The position numbers and the translations under genes are program-made. A stretch of 64,000 nucleotides of DNA from Pegoplata infirma (lineage: Eukaryota; Arthropoda; Insecta; Diptera; Anthomyiidae), in the NCBI GenBank assembly GCA_963921195.1, contig OY992540.1:61078844-61142843 (forward strand), given 5' to 3'. Below the pieces are notes generated by a model. It saw only the letters and a program-made list of their open reading frames with translations. It did no database searches and was not told where the DNA came from. Positions 22,074 to 34,022 of the stretch are shown piece after piece (the first letter of the stretch is position 1; each line of letters opens with the position of its first letter).

Positions 22074-24950
22074 CACTGAAAAAAAAGACATAACTAAATT
22101 TAAGGAAAAAATGTCTTTGAAAATTTATCATGAATTTTCCTAAAATTTAGTTAAATTTAACTTAAAAATGAGAAATTTTCTTAACTATGAGGAAAAAATT
22201 TTAGTTCATTTACTTATAATTAGTTCATAGTTTTCTTTAAATGGATTTTTTAAATATTAGGAAAAAAATTCTTACTGCCAAAGAAATTTTCCACAAATCT
22301 AAGAATCGTATCTTTATTTTTAAGACATATTTCTTAAAAAACAATTTAGTTCAAGTCATAGATGGGAATTTTTCATTACCATTGAAATTTAATTACCATT
22401 GGTTGATATCAATGGTAATGAAAAAATTTTCATTACCATTTAATGGTAATTAAATTTTTTTAATTGAAAAAATAATTACTAATGGTAATGAAATGCACCA
22501 ATTGTTGAAAAACACCAATTATAATTGGTTTCAAAACCATTGGTTTGCACATTTTTGTTTTTTTTTTGAAAAGTTAAAAATTTAAACATCAAAGTATGTT
22601 TTTACAAAAAAAAATATGAAAATGTTAAAGACAAAAAACAAAACGCAAATAAAAATTTCAAATATTGTGTTATACAAAGGCAATCAACGTGTGTTTGGTT
22701 TATAAAATGTGAAAAACTAAAACACCATATAACAAAAAACAACAGATTTTTGCAAATATTAACGATTTTGACAATATTGTGACGACTTTTACTAATGGTA
22801 ATTATTTTTTTTAAGTGATGACATACCAATGGTAATTATTTTTTTTTAATTTTCATTAGTAATTAAATTGATAAATAATTTAATTGGTACAATTGATACA
22901 ACCAATGGTAATGAAAAAAATTTCATTACCATTGACATCAATTAAATGGTAATTAAACCATCAATTAATTGGTCCCTTTAATTAATTAGTCCCATCTATG
23001 GTTCAAGTTTAGTTAAAATTTACTAAAAAAAACATCATCGTATTTCTCTTCTTTGAATTGAGGAAGTGTACTTCTTACAATTTAGTTAATGACTTCTGAG
23101 AATTTAGTAAATAACTTCTTAGAATTTAGTTAAAAATTCAAAATGGCGATATCTCGAAAACTAAGCGAGATAGAGCGAAACGGACGAAATTTTTAAAAGA
23201 AAGACTACAAAGAAAAATATGGAATAGCCTAGCTCTGCATATCTGTCGGGGTCTCAAGACCCTAATTTCAGATCTAAAATTTGAAATTCCCGAGATTTTA
23301 TATATACACATATCTCGGTAAATACTGCCAACACGAGAAAACGTCCAACGGCATTTTTGTAGCTCTTGACTCGTAGAACACTTCCGCAAAATACCCGAAA
23401 GCCTCCGACCAATAGTTTTTGAGTTATCCAGTTTTTAATATTCTCAAGACCCTATCAGACCCCTTATTACCGTATCTCAAAAACTAAGCAAGTTTGAGCG
23501 AAACGGACACAAGTTTTGATTCAAAATCTATTGGCTCCTTAAACGACCCAACGGGGTCTCGAGTTAAATGGGGTCCGAACCCGTGGGTCCAGGGTCTAGA
23601 CCCAATCTATTTCTAAAATGTGAAGTATAATTTTTCCCATTTTCTAGTTAAAATTGGCTTAAAATTAATTAACTTTGTTTTCCTTATTTTTGGGAAAATT
23701 ATGAACTAAAACCAAGAAAAAAAATCTTTGGAGCCAAATCATTCCCTCTTTTTCTCAAAATTTGGTTAATTTCCCCAGATTTTAGTTCACTTTTTTTTGA
23801 GTGTAGGGAGTCGTGATAATGGTAAGGTTTTTTCTGGAAAAATATTGAAGAGTAAACATTAATGCACTAAAAAAAAAGTGAACTAAAATCTGGGAAAATT
23901 AACTCAATTTTGAGAAAAAGAGGGAATGATTTGGCTCCAAAGATTTTTTTTCTTGGTTTTAGTTTATAATTTTCCCAAAAATAAGGAAAACAAAGTTATT
24001 TAATTTTAAGCCAAGTTTAATTAGAAAATGGGAAAAATTATACTTCACATTTTAGAAATAGATTGGGTCTAGACCCTGGACCCATAGGTTCGGACCCCAT
24101 TTAACTCTAGACCCCGTTGGGTCCTTTAAGGGTTCCCATAGATTTTGAACCAAAACTTGTGTCCGTTTCGCTCTAACTTGCTTAGTTTTTGAGATACGGT
24201 AATAAGGGACCTGATAGGGTCTTGAGAATCTTAAAAACCGGATAACTCAAAAACTATTATTCGGAGGGCTTTCGGGTATTCTGCGGAAGTGTTCTACGAG
24301 TCAAGAGCTACAAAAATGCCAGTATTTACCGAGATATGTGCATATATAAAATCTCGGGAATTTCAAATTTTAGATCTAAAATTAGGGTCTTTAGACCCCG
24401 ACAGATATGCATAGCTAGGCTATTCCATATTTTTGTTGTAGTCTTTCATTTGAAAATTTCATCCGTTTCGCTCTATCTCGCTTAGTTTTCGAGATATCGC
24501 CATTTTGAGTTTTTAACTAAATTCTAAGAAGTTATTTACTAAATTCTCAGAAGTCATTAACTAAATTCTAAGAAGTACACTTCCTTAATTCAAAGAAGAG
24601 AAATACGATGATTTTTTTTTTAGTAAATTTTAACTAAACTTGAACTAAATTGTTTTTTAAGAAATATGTCTTAAAAATAGAGATACGATTCTTAGATTTG
24701 TGGAAAATTTCTTTGGCATTAAGAATTTTTTTCCTAATATTAATAAAAATCCATTTAAAGAAAACTATGAATTAATTCTAAGTGAATGAACTAAAATTTT
24801 TTTCTCATAGTTAAGAAAATTTCTCATTTTTAAGTTAAATTTTTCTAAATTTTAGGAAAATTCGTGATAAATTTTCAAAGACATTTTTTCCTTAATTTTA
24901 GTTATGTATTTTCCTTAATTTTAGTTATGTCTTTTTTTGGAGGTAGAGTG
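22074..24950. mobile_element. 2.9-kb foldback element with arms of about 1.1 kb
   Basis: The ends CACTGAAAAAAAAGACATAA (left) and the inverse of CACTCTACCTCCAAAAAAAG (right) are flanked by TA on both sides (22072-22073 and 24951-24952). The arms pair almost end to end around a centre near 23845. Paired landmarks include AAATACGATGATTTTT, GTCCGTTTCGCTCTAACTTG and the GGGTCTAGACCC region. The left arm is longer because a 644-bp hAT-like element plus its duplication is inserted at 22357. Internal arm sequence is shared with 39006-39885 and 47085-47255. No coding capacity; frames within are artefacts. TA flanks suggest Tc1/mariner-type mobilisation (inference). Confidence 0.88.
22357..23000 (+). 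mobile_element. hAT-like MITE, family CATAGATGGGA, copy 1
   Basis: A 644-bp element with terminal repeats CATAGATGGGA...TCCCATCTATG, flanked by the perfect 8-bp duplication GTTCAAGT (22349-22356 and 23001-23008). The undisturbed right arm of the host foldback element carries the pre-insertion sequence once (AGTTCAAGTTTAG as inverse near 24638), confirming the insertion. The subterminal region is full of ATTACCATT and AATGGTAAT motifs in both orientations, possible transposase-binding sites. No transposase gene. Confidence 0.93.
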
Positions 24951-24952
24951 TA

Positions 24953-25543
24953 AGTTTGTACTGAAAAAATGTTAAGGTGTAAAAATTAATGGGGGTCGGC
25001 CTTTTTTTGTCAAATCTTTAATAAGTGTAAAAACACTCACAAATCAAATTTGAGTGAAATATGATTCTTTTTGTTGAGAATAAACCGTTTTAACTGAATA
25101 TCGGGTGAAATATTCACAAGGGGCCTAAGTCCAAAATGGTCCGACGATAATCAGATTTGATAAGGTTATTAATGTACGCGTTTAACATACATAAACAAAA
25201 TTTTAATAAAATATTTTCTATTTTCATGTAATTGGAGAGATTTATGTGAAAATTGGGAAGGTGGTTTTTATGGGGGCTACAAGAAGAACTGATCCGATTC
25301 CTCCAAAATTCGGAATGGTGATTTGTGAGGACAAAACACGTTTACGGTGCCAAATTTCGAAACGAAACCTATTATAGTACGGTTATTAGAGTTATTTGAT
25401 CCAAAACTAAAGAGGACCTTTGTATGGGGGCTAGGTCTAAATATGGACCGATTTTTTCCAATTTCAATAGGCTTCGTCCTTTGTGCAAAAGAGGCTCAAG
25501 TTACAAATTTCAAGTCAATTGGTTAAAAATTACGGCCTGTATC
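24953..25543. other. Unrecognised flank; small piece of complex repeat
   Basis: Only ATTAATGGGGGTCGGCC near 24988 is recognisable, a word also found in the 62-63 kb subrepeats. The rest has no supported feature. Confidence 0.35.
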
Positions 25544-25726
25544 GTGTTTACGTGGACAGACAGGCGGATGGACGGACAGACATCGCTAAATCGACTCAAA
25601 AAGTGATTCTGGGTCGATCGGTATACTTGAATGTAGGTCTAGACCAATTTTTCGGATAGTTACAAACATCAGCACAAACTCATTATACCCTGTACCACAG
25701 TGTGGTGTAGGGTATACTAATTTGAA
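25544..25726 (+). repeat. Fly dispersed module GACAGACGGACGGACAG...GGTATA (copy a)
   Basis: Contains GTGTTTACGTGGACAGACAG, GGACGGACAGACATCGCTAA, GATCGACTC, and ends at GTGTAGGGTATACTA. Comparable modules occur at 32380, 34023, 41280, 52500/52881, 55143 and 56155/57138. Short GACGGACGGACA-type modules are familiar in fly genomes. The mechanism of spread is not known to me. Confidence 0.6.
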
Positions 25727-26289
25727 AATAAGAAAACTGCAATACAAGTTTTTCAAAAAATCGAAAAAAATTTTGCAATACATTTCTTTACTAGAAGAAG
25801 TTTAAAGTCTCACAGTTGGATTAAGGGGACAATAATTGGATTTGTTTCGGTCAAAAACCTTTTGTGGGCTTGGACCCACAAAATAATTAGAAAAGTGTAT
25901 TTTTTTAATCGTACATATTATAATAAATGAATTTGTAAATATTTATCGAGATGGGCAAGGTTTTTTTCGTTATCATTTATAGCGAAAGGTTTGTCAATTT
26001 TTGCGGAACTTAGCCGACACGCATTTCTATCTGTGTCAAGAGATCAAAAGAAGACAAAAATCTCTTTTGGTTTGTTTTTATGAGAGCAAAGCCATATTTT
26101 ATAGGAATTTGAATAAGGGTATGAAACAATTAGCCGCGTCCTTGTAAAAGGCAAAAAATCAACAAGGGGAAATGTGCTCCCCTGCACGAACCGATTTAAA
26201 AATGATCTGATAAGCATGTAATATTTAGCTTGAAGTGGGAGTGACATAATTCTATAATAAATAGAAGCTCTCGTTTTTTTACAAAAAAA

Positions 26290-26455
26290 AAAAAATAATA
26301 TCTTACGATAAATTAAATTTATAAACTTTGATGCGCTAAACACAATTATAAAAAAAATTTGAAAATATTTTAAAATCGGTCAAACGATTTTCGAGATTAC
26401 GCTTTTTCCTTTGGTGAAGAATTAAAAAACTCAAAAATTCGGTCGAAGGGGCTGA
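26290..26455 (+). repeat. Dispersed repeat with 'GCGATATCTCGAAAA' core (copy 3)
   Basis: Landmarks TTTGATGCGCTAAACACAAT and AAAATCGGTCAAACGATTTT, then TCGAGATTACG and TTCGGTCGAAGG, in the same order as copy 1. Confidence 0.5.
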
Positions 26456-28157
26456 AATGGTCATGTTTGTTTTATCACTGATTCATTTACTATCAAAAGA
26501 TATTATCGTTTTTAGATTCAGAATAGATTAGAAACATTTAATCCACAATGGTATATCACTGTGCTAAAGTAAAAAAGTTATGTTTCGATTTTGTATATGT
26601 TAAGATTTTTTTGTTTACCGTTTAAATGTTAAATCAGATATTTATAATGTCATATAGTCCTAAATAATAAATAAATAATATTTATGTTTGTTAAATGTGT
26701 GTTATTAAACCTTATTATGTATTTAAATATTATGAATAAACTGTAGAAATTTTGTTATTATCGATTTATACCCAAAAGTTTTAAAACAATTGTATGGACT
26801 TTGTGACACTGTGACCTATAGCGAGTGATAATTGTGAAAAATGTCTTAAAGAATTTTGTTAAAGATTTTTTATATATGATAATACCAATTTATTAAATCC
26901 AAAATATTGTTATGATAATGTTATATATATCACTGTAATAATTTCCATGGTGTTTCAATTAATCATCATAATTTGATCAATGATTTTTTTCAGTTAAAAT
27001 TTAGATTTATCACTGTGATATAGTCTTTTTTATGATTTTGTTTTATATTTTTATTAATTTAGTTATAACGTTGTTTTAAGTATTGTTTTATTTTTATAAT
27101 TTTATTTTTATTTCTTTCAATTTAAGGATGAGGTGAATTGTAATATCACTGATGTTGTTCTATTTGTGATATGTTGAGTTTCTACAATAACTCTCTTTTC
27201 TATTTTTGATTTTGTTGATGTTGTAGTTTTGTGTTGAAAGAGAGAGTGAGTGTTTTTTTGATATTTGGATTTTTTTTTCTGATTTGATTTGATCTGATCA
27301 TCTGGTGATATATGATAATACTTTTTGTTGTTGTGATGATGATTTAATGTTGATGAGAGTACGCGTGTTGTTTTGATTTATTTTTGTTTGCAAATGCATT
27401 AAAATTGGCAACTTTTTTTATAAAATTTGATCATTGAATGTTTTTTTTTTGTTTTATAATGATATTTGAGATTATAAGAATTTTTGTTTTTTTGGTGCTA
27501 AAGGTGGGAGATTTGAAGTTTTTATAAAGATTTTTAAAGTTTGAACTTAGACAACCGTTTGAAAGTTAGATAAAAAGATTTTTAAATAATACAGGTGAAA
27601 TTTTTTAGCAGTGAATTATATGGTGAGAAGAAAAATGATTGAAATAAACAAAATATTATAAATAATAAATAATTAAATATAAAATAAAAAAATAAATAAA
27701 TTGAAAAGTTTGTTACAAGATATTGTTACACATAAGAAACCTACAAGAGACTGCAAAATTTTTATTTACTCTGTTTATTAAAAAAAAAAAAAATAATTGT
27801 AATATTTTATTTTGTCGCTACTTCGTAAAAAACATCTATGTGTTTTAAGAAGAACAAAATTTGAAGAGAGTTAAAAATAGTTTAACTTTGTCCTTCGCGT
27901 TACTTATTATAACACAATGTGGCTTCAGTTTTTCAATATATATCAAAACATACCAAATATTAAGATGTTTTTTGTGTGTCTTCAAAAAATTTTAAGAACA
28001 CTTACATGTTTTCGTCAGAGTAGCGACAATATTTATGTTGGCGTAGCTTTTATTTTTATTTTATTAGTCACTGTCATTAACTTTATGTTTTGTGATTACC
28101 CACATCAGTACTATATATAAATACTAGCAGTAATTCCTATTACAAGTAGTTTGTAGG
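26456..28157. other. AT-rich sequence, no gene recognised
   Basis: About 1.7 kb with recurring TATCACTGTGATA-like words (near 26550, 26930, 27008 and 27150) that may be relics of an older repeat. The 67-aa frame at 27917-28120 has one hydrophobic run but no recognisable family. I do not call it a gene. Confidence 0.35.
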
Positions 28158-28165
28158 AAGTATAT

Positions 28166-28817
28166 CATAGATGGGACTAATTAATTAAAGGGACCAATTA
28201 ATTGATGGTTTAATTACCATTTAATTGATGTCAATGGTAATGCAATTTTTTTCATTACCATTGGTTATATCAATTGTACCAATTAAATTACTTATCAATT
28301 TAATTACTAATGATAATTAAAAAAAAAATAATTACCATTGGTATGTCATCACTTAAAAAAAATAATTACCATTAGTAAAAGTCGTCACAATATTGCCCAA
28401 ATCGTTAATATTTGGAAAAATCTGTTGTTTTTTGTTATATGGTGTTTTAGTTTTTCACATTTTATAAACCAATCACACATTTGATTGCCTTTGTATAACA
28501 CAATATTTGAAATTTTTATTTGCGTTTTGTTTTTTGTTTTTTCTCTTTAACATTTTCATATTTTTTTTGTAAAAACATACTTTGATGTTTAAATTTTTAA
28601 CTTTTCAAAAAAAAAAAAAAAATGTGCAAACCAATGGTTTTGAAACCAATTATAATTGGTGTTTTTCAACAATTGGTGCATTTCATTACCATTAGTAATT
28701 ATTTTTTCAATTAAAAAAATTTAATTACCATTAAATGGTAATGAAAATTTTTTAATTACCATTGATATCAACCAATGGTAATTAAATTTCAATGGTAATG
28801 AAAAATTCCCATCTATG
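28166..28817 (-). mobile_element. hAT-like MITE, family CATAGATGGGA, copy 2 (inverted)
   Basis: A 652-bp element, inverted relative to copy 1 and highly similar along its whole length. It has terminal CATAGATGGGA/TCCCATCTATG and the perfect 8-bp duplication AAGTATAT (28158-28165 and 28818-28825). Two independent insertions with different 8-bp duplications establish the family boundaries. Confidence 0.93.
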
Positions 28818-28825
28818 AAGTATAT

Positions 28826-29474
28826 ACAATAGGGTGCCACAAATTTCAAGGAGTTAATTTTTATATTTTTTTTTTTCACATTTGTGATATCTTTTCAAGC
28901 GTGTTTATGGCTTCAAACCAAGTTAAGTTTGACTTGGCCGATTCCATGAATACCCTACACAATGACTAAAATATATTTAGTACAAATGACTTTGGTAAAA
29001 TTTAAGTGGTTCAGTAAATTATATAATTTATGGGGTACCAGACTAATATTTCAATACGTTACATACGGAAGGACAAAATGAGTCGGAGGTTATAAAAATA
29101 GGTCACTTTAAGAAACAAAATGCCATGGCGAGAAAATGGATAACATAAAGTTGATAAATTGGAGGAGATTTAAATTGAAATTAATATAAAAATAGTAGAG
29201 TTTAAGAGTATTTTTACAAAATTTAAAATAAAATAACTGCTATGACTCTTTCATAGCAAAAAAAAAAATTGATTAGTGTTACTATGGTTGCCACAATCAT
29301 ATCTCTTCTCTGAGAGTAAATTTGTTAAGACTTCCTGCAGGAAAAACGGTGTCGGTAGATCCGAAATCACTTATCCCATGACTCGTAAAAATGGAACATA
29401 TCACTTAAATGTCTTAAAATGCTTATCACGTGACTGGTGAAAATTGGACTTATTACTAAACTGTATTTAAACTA
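28826..29474. other. Unrecognised sequence
   Basis: No gene, repeat or palindrome that I can support. Confidence 0.3.
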
Positions 29475-29599
29475 CTTACAGGGTTATTCATAATGAGTAA
29501 ATTAAATCTTAAGTAGGTTTATTTGACTGATATTGCATGAATAATTATCAAATAAACCTACTTTAAGTATACTTTAAGTATTATGAATAAGACCCTAAG
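29475..29599. mobile_element. Short hairpin MITE
   Basis: CTTACAGGGTTATTCATAAT on the left pairs with ATTATGAATAAGACCCTAAG on the right. Inner arms AAGTAGGTTTATTTGA and TCAAATAAACCTACTT also pair exactly. About 125 bp. No clear duplication. Confidence 0.7.
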
Positions 29600-29606
29600 C
29601 CTCTGA

Positions 29607-29735
29607 CGGGAGACAACAGGACATATTAATATTGTCTAAATTTATTTTTGATTTTTTGAGCAAGGAAATTCAATAAAAATTTAGTATGAATAAATTTTAA
29701 AAAATTTTGTTAGTCACGGAAGCAAATTTTTTGGT
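29607..29735. repeat. Direct repeat, left copy, flanking the retrotransposon
   Basis: Matches 32212-32357 in the same orientation: CAACAGGACATATTA, TTGATTTTTTGAGCAA, TTCAATAAAAATTTAGTATG, ATTTTGTTAGTCAC. The left copy lacks about 25 bp (TGAGTCTCAAAGACACAATT region). It lies downstream of the element's 3' side; its partner abuts the 5' truncation point. Confidence 0.75.
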
Positions 29736-29850
29736 ATTAATTTTTATGGTATTAATTTTAGTACTTTGAAGATACTAAAATTAGTAACTTATTAGTAAAT
29801 TTGGTTACAAAATCACTTACTAAAACTTTTACTGTAGAATTATTTGAGTG
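29736..29850 (-). mobile_element. Truncated TA-flanked MITE (CACTCAAATAATTC end)
   Basis: Inverse of part of the MITE at 40640-40861. The right end GAATTATTTGAGTG followed by TA is intact; the other end is missing near 29736. Confidence 0.6.
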
Positions 29851-29899
29851 TAGAGTTTATTCCAGTTCGAGGCCAATTTCTTAAATCACTCTTGTTTTT

Positions 29900-32212
29900 T
29901 ACGTTGAACCAACACTCAGGGAATGCCCCTATTAATGCAGTGCATTGTGTTGATATCAGGAAAATAGATTATGAGGAGGAGGATAGAGGGAGTAGTGTTT
30001 GTGTATATTTGACTTGAATTTATCTACACTGAAAGAAACTGGGAAGACCTCTGCGGGAAGATTATTCTACATACGGCTAGTTCGACTGATGAACGAACCT
30101 TCTCTGTAATGCGCTGTGCGATCCACTGGACAATCGACAACAAGTGGATGTGATCTACTAGGGATAAGTTCACTTATCTCAGCAGAACATTTTCCATGGT
30201 TATATCGATAGAACAGAGTCACACAACCCACATTCCGACGATGCTCCAATGAGTCAATAGAGTTGGCACACTATTGTCATTGATTAGCATCAACGCCCTC
30301 CTTTGCACATGGTCCAAGAGCTCCAAAATAGACTTTGAAGCCCCTGCCCATATATGGGAGTTGTATTTCATCTTCGGTCGGATGTAGGTGGTATAAATAG
30401 TAAGGAGATCTGATGAGGTGAAGGACTTCTTACACCGGTTTAAAAAACCGAGACACTTGAATGTTTCTTTCGAAACTTGAAAAACGTGCTTATTCCAACG
30501 GACATCACACTGAATTTTCATGCCCAGAAAATCAGGAGTGTCAGATTCCTCGATACTTATACCACCCATATGTACAGATGACACTGTTGATTCCACATTC
30601 CTGTGGGTCAACATACAACATTGAGTCTTGCGTGCATTAAACTTGACCCTATTCGCAAGACCCCACTCAGAGATTGTCAACATGTCTTGATTAGTGTGTC
30701 ATTCATATTCTGCATTTTGCCCTCAACCTCAGAAAGGCCTGGCCTACGATCAAAGGAAAATGAATGACAAATGTTTCTGTCATCTGCAAAAGAGTAGATA
30801 GGATTTGAAGTTTGACTTGGAAGGTCGTTAAGAAAAATAAGAAAAAGGGTAGGAGAAAGAACAGAAGCTTGCGGTACCCCTGATTGAAGCCGAAACTCAT
30901 CAGATGAGAACCCATCTATAACAACACGTATAAAACGAACCCTGAGGAAACTCGATATAAATCGAGAGAATTCATTACCGACACCAAAGGCATTAAGCTT
31001 GGATATGAGCGCACCGTGCCACACACAACCAAATGCCATGGAAATATCCAGAGCAACCACCTTACTCTCACCAAAATGGTGGATCGAACGACTCCAACGT
31101 TCGGAAAGGAACGCCGACAGATCCCCAGTAAAACGAGTTCTCCAAAAACCATACTGTCGATCGTTTAAAAGTAAGTTAGCCTCCAAATACCTAACAAGAT
31201 GGCAATTTACCATACTCTCCATCACGTTCGAGAGCGCTGTGAATATTGCGATTGGGCGGTAATTATCAGGGTTATTAGCCGCACCATTTTTAGGGATTAG
31301 CTGCACATTGGCAACCTTCCAACATGATGGAAAGATTCCCTTATGGATGGACAACTTAAAAAGGTTAGCCAGTGGACGTGCTAACGTCGAAGCACACTGC
31401 TTCAGCACAAGTGCTGGTATACCATTCGGTCCCGGTGACTTATTTACGTTAAGATCTGCAAGAACCTTTTGAACTGCACGAGCTCGGAAAAATATCTTGG
31501 GCATATCTTGGAAAAGGCCAGCCAACAGGTTAGCTTTATCAACCGGTTCTGTGAACACTTTGTCATCTTTTAAAAGAGTCGGAATAGAAGAACTAGCATT
31601 TTCCTTGATTTTTTTAACAAACGACCAAAAGCTCTTACTGCACCGAGGAGCAGAAAGAACCATTGCACGAAGTCGTTGTTCGTAATGAATCCTTTCACGG
31701 CTAAGTACTCTAGTACACTCAGATCATGCCTGTTTGCGAAGCATATCAGTATTAGCGTTTTTATTATCCCGCCAATTTCTGAATGCTTCCTCCCTGGATC
31801 TGACTGCATTCCTGCAAATCTGGTTAAACCAACATTTATCTCTTGGTTTAGCCGACATGAGCTTCGATGGAATGAATGACTTCATTCCAAGCACAATAAC
31901 ATTTTCGACCATTTTCGCCGCGGCGTCGACGTTGCCGTCGAGGAAACAGAGTTTTCAGCTGAAACGCCGGAAAATGTCGTTGAGTTCTATCCAGCGAGCC
32001 TTCTCATAGATGAAAATTGAACGCCTCGTAGCTGTTGTCGAAACGTTACGAAGATCGGAGTACGAGAAGGATGGGGAAATGGTGCAATGATCCGAATTGC
32101 CAAGAGGTGCAAATGTTTTTACTTCATATTTATCAGGATGTGAAGTAAGAAAAAGGTCAAGAGTATTCTGGTGTTCATTCCCAATGCCCGTTAAGCGCGT
32201 TGGTTCGTTCAC
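29900..32212 (-). pseudogene. CR1/Jockey-type non-LTR retrotransposon: endonuclease end, reverse transcriptase, C-terminus
   Basis: On the minus strand 32212-31955 gives the end of an APE-type endonuclease (LDLFLTSHPDKY, LGNSDH with the SDH catalytic block). Frames 31912-31724 and 31809-31570 cover the linker with shifts. The frame 31663-30677 is the reverse transcriptase: NKSPGPNGIP, NYRPIAIF, VVALDISMAFGCVWH (motif A), SGVPQASVLSPTLF (motif B) and YSFADD (motif C, near 30777-30797). A frameshift leads to 30683-30219 (ANRVKFNARKTQC, WAGASKS) and then 30249-30067 (thumb and C-terminus, SFISRTSRM). An apparent in-frame deletion follows LLAGLFQ. The 3' end is near 29900 at AACGTAAAAAACA. No RNase H was seen. 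It is dead through several frameshifts and 5' truncation. The clade is inferred. Confidence 0.9.
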
Positions 32213-32357
32213 AACAGGACATATTATTATTGTCTAAATTTTCTGAGTCTCAAAGACACAATTTCGTTTTGATTTTTTGAGCAAAGAAGTTCAATAAAAA
32301 TTTAGTATGAACAAATTTTAAAAAATTTTGTTAGTCACAGACGCAAAATTTTTTTGT
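32212..32357. repeat. Direct repeat, right copy
   Basis: Partner of 29607-29735, starting ACAACAGGACATATTATTAT directly at the 5' truncation point of the retrotransposon. It is longer than its partner by about 25 bp. Confidence 0.75.
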
Positions 32358-32379
32358 ACATGTTATACTAACCTAGTGC

Positions 32380-32490
32380 TGATGTTTGTAACTTTCCGAA
32401 ATATTAGACCTAGACTCACCTTTAAGTATACCGACCGACTCAGAATCACTTTTTGAGTCCATCTGTCTGGCCATGGTAACGGTGTAAAAA
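32380..32490 (-). repeat. Fly dispersed module (copy b)
   Basis: Inverse of copy a: GATGTTTGTAACTTTCCGAA, AAGTATACCGACCGACTCAG, ATCACTTTTTGAGTC, CATCTGTCTGGCC. Its TTACAAACATC and GATCGGTATACTT landmarks match 25620-25680. Confidence 0.6.
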
Positions 32491-32592
32491 CGATACGAGT
32501 CGCAATCTAGACGCAATTAAGCTTAAATTAAAGCTTTTTAAATTACCTACATATTATTTTTAAATAATACTCGTTTTATAATAACAACGTTT

Positions 32593-33888
32593 GTTTGAGT
32601 TGAGTTTGAGTTGAAGGTGGGTTGAACAAGCCTAAAAGAAAGCTAGGCTAGTCCATGCCTCTCAGACTTTAAACAGTTCATTGTACCGTACCGTGGAAAG
32701 TAAGATTTAGTGAAGGATGAGAGAAAGTTTAAAGATAGTGAATTTCTAAGTTGCTTTCACAAACCTGAGAAAGTCAGACAAGGAAAGTCCATGGACCTTG
32801 TTCATTGACAGAATATCAGATCCCATTATTCGCAGTCGAGTTCTTGAGAACGCTGGGCAATAACAGATGTAGTGTTCTGTTTTGTCCTCATCCTCAAGAC
32901 AAGCAGCACACAGAGGGTCCGATAAGACAACCAATCTCGTCATATGACGAGCACAAGCATTGTGTCCTGTAATTAGGCCAGTAAGTTTGCGACAGTCTCT
33001 TCTACTCAGACTGAGTAAATAGTTTGCCACTTTCTTTTCTGGTCTTATTATAAAACATTTAGTATTCTTGCATGTTACCTCACTTGACCATCTTTCCATG
33101 AAAATTGATTTCATGTGAGAGTCGATCCAGCGCATCATCCATGTCAAGCCTATACAAATCTGAGGCTCCGCCAATCTGAGGCACTGCCAAAGAACCGGCT
33201 CCGCCAATCTAAGGCTCTGCCAAAGAATCGGCAATCTTATTTCCCCGTATTCCCCTATGGCCCGGAACCCAGAAGAGACAGACTCTATTCTCACATGATA
33301 CCTCATTGAGTCTGCGTCTACACTCTTGGACAATTTTAGATGTTGTGACTGGAGAATCCAATGCCCTGAGCGCAGCTTGACTGTCACTACAGATACTGAT
33401 TCTCCTATCCCTCCATCTATGTTCAATTATCCAAGTCGCTACGTCCAAAATAGCAAACACTTCAGTTTGAAAGACTGCCAGTTTGCCCGTAGCATGAGAG
33501 TATTTGGTTTCGCCATCCAAATACCAACCTGATCCAGAGCCAACTACGGTACTAGAACCGTCCGTATAGACAGTTTCAGAGTAATTTCTGAGAAGTTTAT
33601 CTGGATCGCACCAGTCTTCCCTTCTCGGAAAGTTTACACTGAACTTCCTACCAAACTCTATGCAAGGCGTCATACTGTCTTAGGGCATGGCAAACATCGG
33701 ACAAAGTTCCGAAAGCCCATTAAACAGCAGACCATGTCCTGCATTGTAGTCTCTACGCTATGATCCATTTTTACGGAGTCTGCACAGAGATTTCATGGCT
33801 ACCCCTTGTAAATGTAGATCCAAGGGGAGCATGTGCAACAAAGCGTTGAGAGCTGCGCCTAAGGTTGTGCTCATAGCACCAGTTATCA
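32593..33888 (-). pseudogene. 5'-truncated RNase H retrotransposon (family D) with 12-bp target duplication
   Basis: The minus strand codes LLHMLPLDLHLQGVA (region after RT), then in frame 33673-33209 the RNase H: YTDGSSTVVGSGSGWY (first Asp), LAVFQTEVFAI (Glu), CSDSQAALRAL (Asp), FWVPGHRGIRGNKIADSL (last Asp). A frame change near 33210 leads to 33426-32746 with LTGLITGHNACARH and the tail CAACLEDEDKTEHYICYCPA. An in-frame tandem duplication repeats LWQSLRLAEP/LWQCLRLAEP. The insert is flanked by ATAACAACGTTT at 32581-32592 and 33889-33900, so the 1,296-bp copy is 5'-truncated. Its 3' tail is a CTCAAACTCAACTCAAAC repeat. All four catalytic acidic positions survive, but the frame is broken. 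Confidence 0.92.
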
Positions 33889-34022
33889 TAACAACGTTTA
33901 GTATTGTTAACTTTGTCTTTAACAAATTACATCTACTATAAAAAAGTATCCAATATATTGTCGCCCACTAAATATATCAGACTTCAGCAGCCTCAGTAAA
34001 ATCTTTCAAAAGTTAGAGTGTT

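Noticed and set aside
27917..28120. 67-aa hydrophobic frame as a gene
   Set aside because: Single hydrophobic stretch in AT-rich DNA with no family resemblance or conserved context.
29607..32357. LTR retrotransposon with 130-bp LTRs
   Set aside because: The body is an APE-type non-LTR element, there is no primer-binding site or polypurine tract, and the repeats do not start TG or end CA at the expected places.
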